DNA of 64,000 nt. Source: Brugia malayi (Eukaryota; Nematoda; Chromadorea; Rhabditida; Onchocercidae). The notes beneath the pieces were generated by a model. That model was not told the origin of the DNA and did not search any database. It saw only the letters and a program-made list of their open reading frames with translations. Shown here piece by piece: positions 61,572 through 64,000 of the stretch. The DNA lies in assembly GCF_000002995.4 (NCBI RefSeq), contig NW_025062476.1, positions 7,748,501-7,812,500 on the forward strand, given 5' to 3'. Within the stretch, counting starts at the first letter, position 1. Every line of letters starts with the position of its first letter. The translations under genes were made by a program, and so were the position numbers.

Positions 61572-63980
61572 ATGGGAATAACAAGAGGCTTTGGGCCTAC
61601 TCTACTGATGCCGCAACCCAGTTCACAACAGGTACTAAGTCTATGAATTAAATGTCCGAAAATTAAAAAATTTTTATTCTGAAGAAAAAAGGAAGAAATT
61701 TAATATTTGCTTGTTAAATATCCATTGACGAAGCTCATGGACTAGTCTTTAACTCTTCCGACGTATTCATTTTCTAAGCTTGCTATAAATAACAATAATA
61801 TAATGAAAAGTCCGATATAATGACAAAACTGCTAATCTTACTGATTTGAATTCGAATTTCTAATCAATCAAATTTGAAATTGCAGTCAGGTGGTTGGCGG
61901 CAGTCACTGGCTGCTTTATTATGCATACTACTGTGCTTCATTGTGTTGCTTTCTGTCTGTTGTATTGGAATATATCTGATTAAAGATAAACCTGTTTATG
62001 AGGAACTTATTGACTACTTGGATAAATCGATTGCAATTAGCAAAATTAATTACAACCAACAACTTGGATTTTTTGAGCTTGAAGAAAATGAGCTACAAAC
62101 ACTAGAACAACATCGGATGGTTCGTGTAAATTAACTTTTCTGGTTTGAACTTCAAAAAGGTCTTTCATTAATGATAGTAACGTTCAAATTTCAAAAAATT
62201 TACATCTGTCATTTTCCTTTTTCCAGTACAAGACCTTGCTGTGGTTATTTTTATTCGCCGATTTGGGATGCTACTTTTTCTTGACCATTTGTATCTTCAT
62301 ATATCTGACTACAGATACAAATAGAGGCAAAGCACATGTTGTTTTCTGGGTAAGTTTTTTTACATCTAATACTTAATGTTTGATGTGATACAAAAGCTCT
62401 AGTAATACTTATGAGTCATTTTTTTTTTTTTTTTGGTGTTCCAAAATTTAAAATCTTTCAGTTAAAAAGTTGGGTGGAATGAAACTAAGAACTGTTGAGT
62501 TTTCAGCTATTTTTTGTGTTAGCAATATTATATTGTATAACGGAGGTTCACGTGTTGGCATTCATGATTTTCCCGCACGCATCACTGTTACCAGGTGTCA
62601 CTGAGAATTTGTTAAATCATGCGATACCGTACAATCCTGGTGGACTGGTACAGATGGAACAAAGACTCGGATGTATTTTCGATTTAAATCTTTACGCTGC
62701 ACAAAAGAGGAAGCAAAATCCCTTGGCAAGTTTAGCAACCACATAATTTGCTTTACAATTGTCCTTCGAAAAATAGATCTTTCGACTTTAGAAACATCTA
62801 TTAATGTTAAGTGATTATAGTAATAATAATTGGTAATAACTAATTTAGTGCAGAAGGAATAGTGAAAGTTTTTTGTCGAAAAGAGGCAAGTATCATCCTA
62901 CTGTATAATAGTCCAAATGCAACATCCTAGACAAAAGGTTACCGTTAAGAATATTTCAATGAAGATAAACTGGTTGTAAACATTAAAATATTAAAAATCA
63001 ATTCATTATGAATAAAAGTCACCATGGCATTTCAGAACACTTGTGATCCATACATTTCCTCAGCTTTCATAGGAAAAGGTGTACTATGGACACTTTTGGC
63101 TCTACGTTTGATGCCAGTGGTTATATTTGTAGTGCTGATTAGCAAAAAGGTTACACTGAGTGAGGCGATGGCAACAATAGCAGAGCGATTCCGAACTGTA
63201 ATAAGATCTGGCAATGCAAGGAACAAGTTAGTTCTTCATTTTCTTATCACTTTTGACACTGTAACTAACACCAATCCATCTACTATGCATTAACGTTACG
63301 TCATGTAAATAAAATAAAAATTTTCATTTTCAGGAAAGTAAACTACAAACAAAATTTTACGAATGGTAAAACGACAGTAATAGGTGTCCGGTCAACGGCA
63401 AGCACTCGGTGAGTTCGAAGTTCCTTCTTTGTGATCTTGTGAATGAACTGGAATCTGCACCAAAATTTTACATTCGAAGCACTGGTTTTTAGGCCGAATG
63501 TTGCATCACCACAACCAGCTCTCTCATTACCTGTCGATAACGACCATAGCACAAGGTATTACTACTATAAAACAAACGCCAATGATGCTAATTTAACGGC
63601 TCTAACTAACAACACAGGTGTTTGAGTGCAGCTATACATAACCATACCTTAAGCTCCTAGACAATCTCTTCTTAACCTCAATTCCACTTGAACTTCAATT
63701 TGTTTTGGCATGCTATAATTTGCAGATCTGCATTCTATCAGCATACTTCAGAGATGAACGCTTTGTGCTTACATTTCTGCTTTTAACTGGTGAAACTTGC
63801 CACCAGCTTATTTCATGTATAAATAATCTTACACGGCCTTAAAATAGTAATACTTTTGATTACAGTTACAACAATGCTGCATTCTTCGCAACATCAGGCG
63901 CACCTGGCCTCATTGGTTTAAATAGCTCGAGAAGTAGCGAAATATCAAGGAGTGATGCTATTGATTTATATAGGTTATAG
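61572..63980 (+). CDS. Four-transmembrane protein of unknown function
   Basis: Eight exons: 61572-61631, 61886-62119, 62227-62349, 62507-62725, 63036-63226, 63334-63408, 63493-63555 and 63866-63980, giving 359 aa. The start MGITRGFGPT is followed by four hydrophobic segments, near residues 27-51, 102-125, 136-161 and 226-248. The loop between segments 3 and 4 is about 60 residues with two cysteines (RLGCIFD and NTCDPYI), a layout that recalls tetraspanins. The hallmark tetraspanin CCG motif is absent, however, so I do not call it one. The tail is Ser/Asn/Thr-rich and probably cytoplasmic (SGAPGLIGL, SRSSEISRSD). Exon 4 must end at a GC donor (CCC TTG|gcaagt); the only GT nearby gives the wrong phase. 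Exon 7 can end at 63555 (used here) or run to 63617 with a stop. The window ends 20 bases after the stop. Confidence 0.8.
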
Positions 63981-64000
63981 ACTTAAATTAAAGAAAAATC

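Overview
This is a stretch of nuclear DNA from a nematode. The base composition is strongly AT-rich. Genes are broken into many small exons joined by short introns with TTTTCAG-like acceptors. The gene content is typically nematode: a major-sperm-protein (MSP) domain protein, a single-domain tyrosine phosphatase of the expanded nematode type, and a tandem pair of nicotinic acetylcholine receptor-like subunits. The AT bias and gene style would fit a filarial or other clade III parasite, but that is inference; nothing here fixes the species. I rebuilt the gene models by hand from splice sites, reading-frame phase and family alignment. Each model marked as complete sums to a whole number of codons.

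Lay-out, left to right. 1-11.2 kb is a loose region. It holds an MSP-domain gene (+, 1182-2532), a cysteine-rich ET/Ly6-like fragment (+, 5661-6258), an intact two-exon C-type-lectin-like gene (-, 8254-9403), an intron-less decayed relative (+, 6853-7488), and an apparently identical 346 bp copy of that relative's 3' end 3.6 kb away (10812-11157). 11.5-28.2 kb is a minus-strand block: a tyrosine phosphatase (11493-13864, 9 exons), THO complex subunit 6 (17316-19760, 5 exons), and transportin / importin beta-2 (22425-28162, 21 exons, 894 aa). THOC6 (mRNA export) and transportin (nuclear import) are both nuclear-transport housekeeping genes. They lie 2.7 kb apart, which is too far to call an operon.

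33-44.3 kb holds two tandem + strand cation-type Cys-loop receptor subunits (33131-38746 and 39790-44291). They share several intron positions and both carry the vicinal cysteines of an alpha-type subunit, so a local duplication is likely. 50.1-53.4 kb holds a secreted zinc metallopeptidase with a metzincin-like HExxHxxxxxH motif, a Met-turn and two C-terminal cysteine repeats. 61.6-64.0 kb holds a four-transmembrane protein that I do not recognise (359 aa).

The most unusual signals are in splicing and small duplications. Three introns need GC-AG splicing and one receptor intron needs a GG donor where a perfect consensus GT would be expected. Short tandem duplications sit exactly on a splice donor (phosphatase, 16 bp) and a splice acceptor (transportin, 21 bp period). 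Two coding-like zones remain unexplained, 45.8-47.9 kb and 57.8-59.6 kb. I found no convincing tRNA, rRNA, CRISPR or intact transposon.
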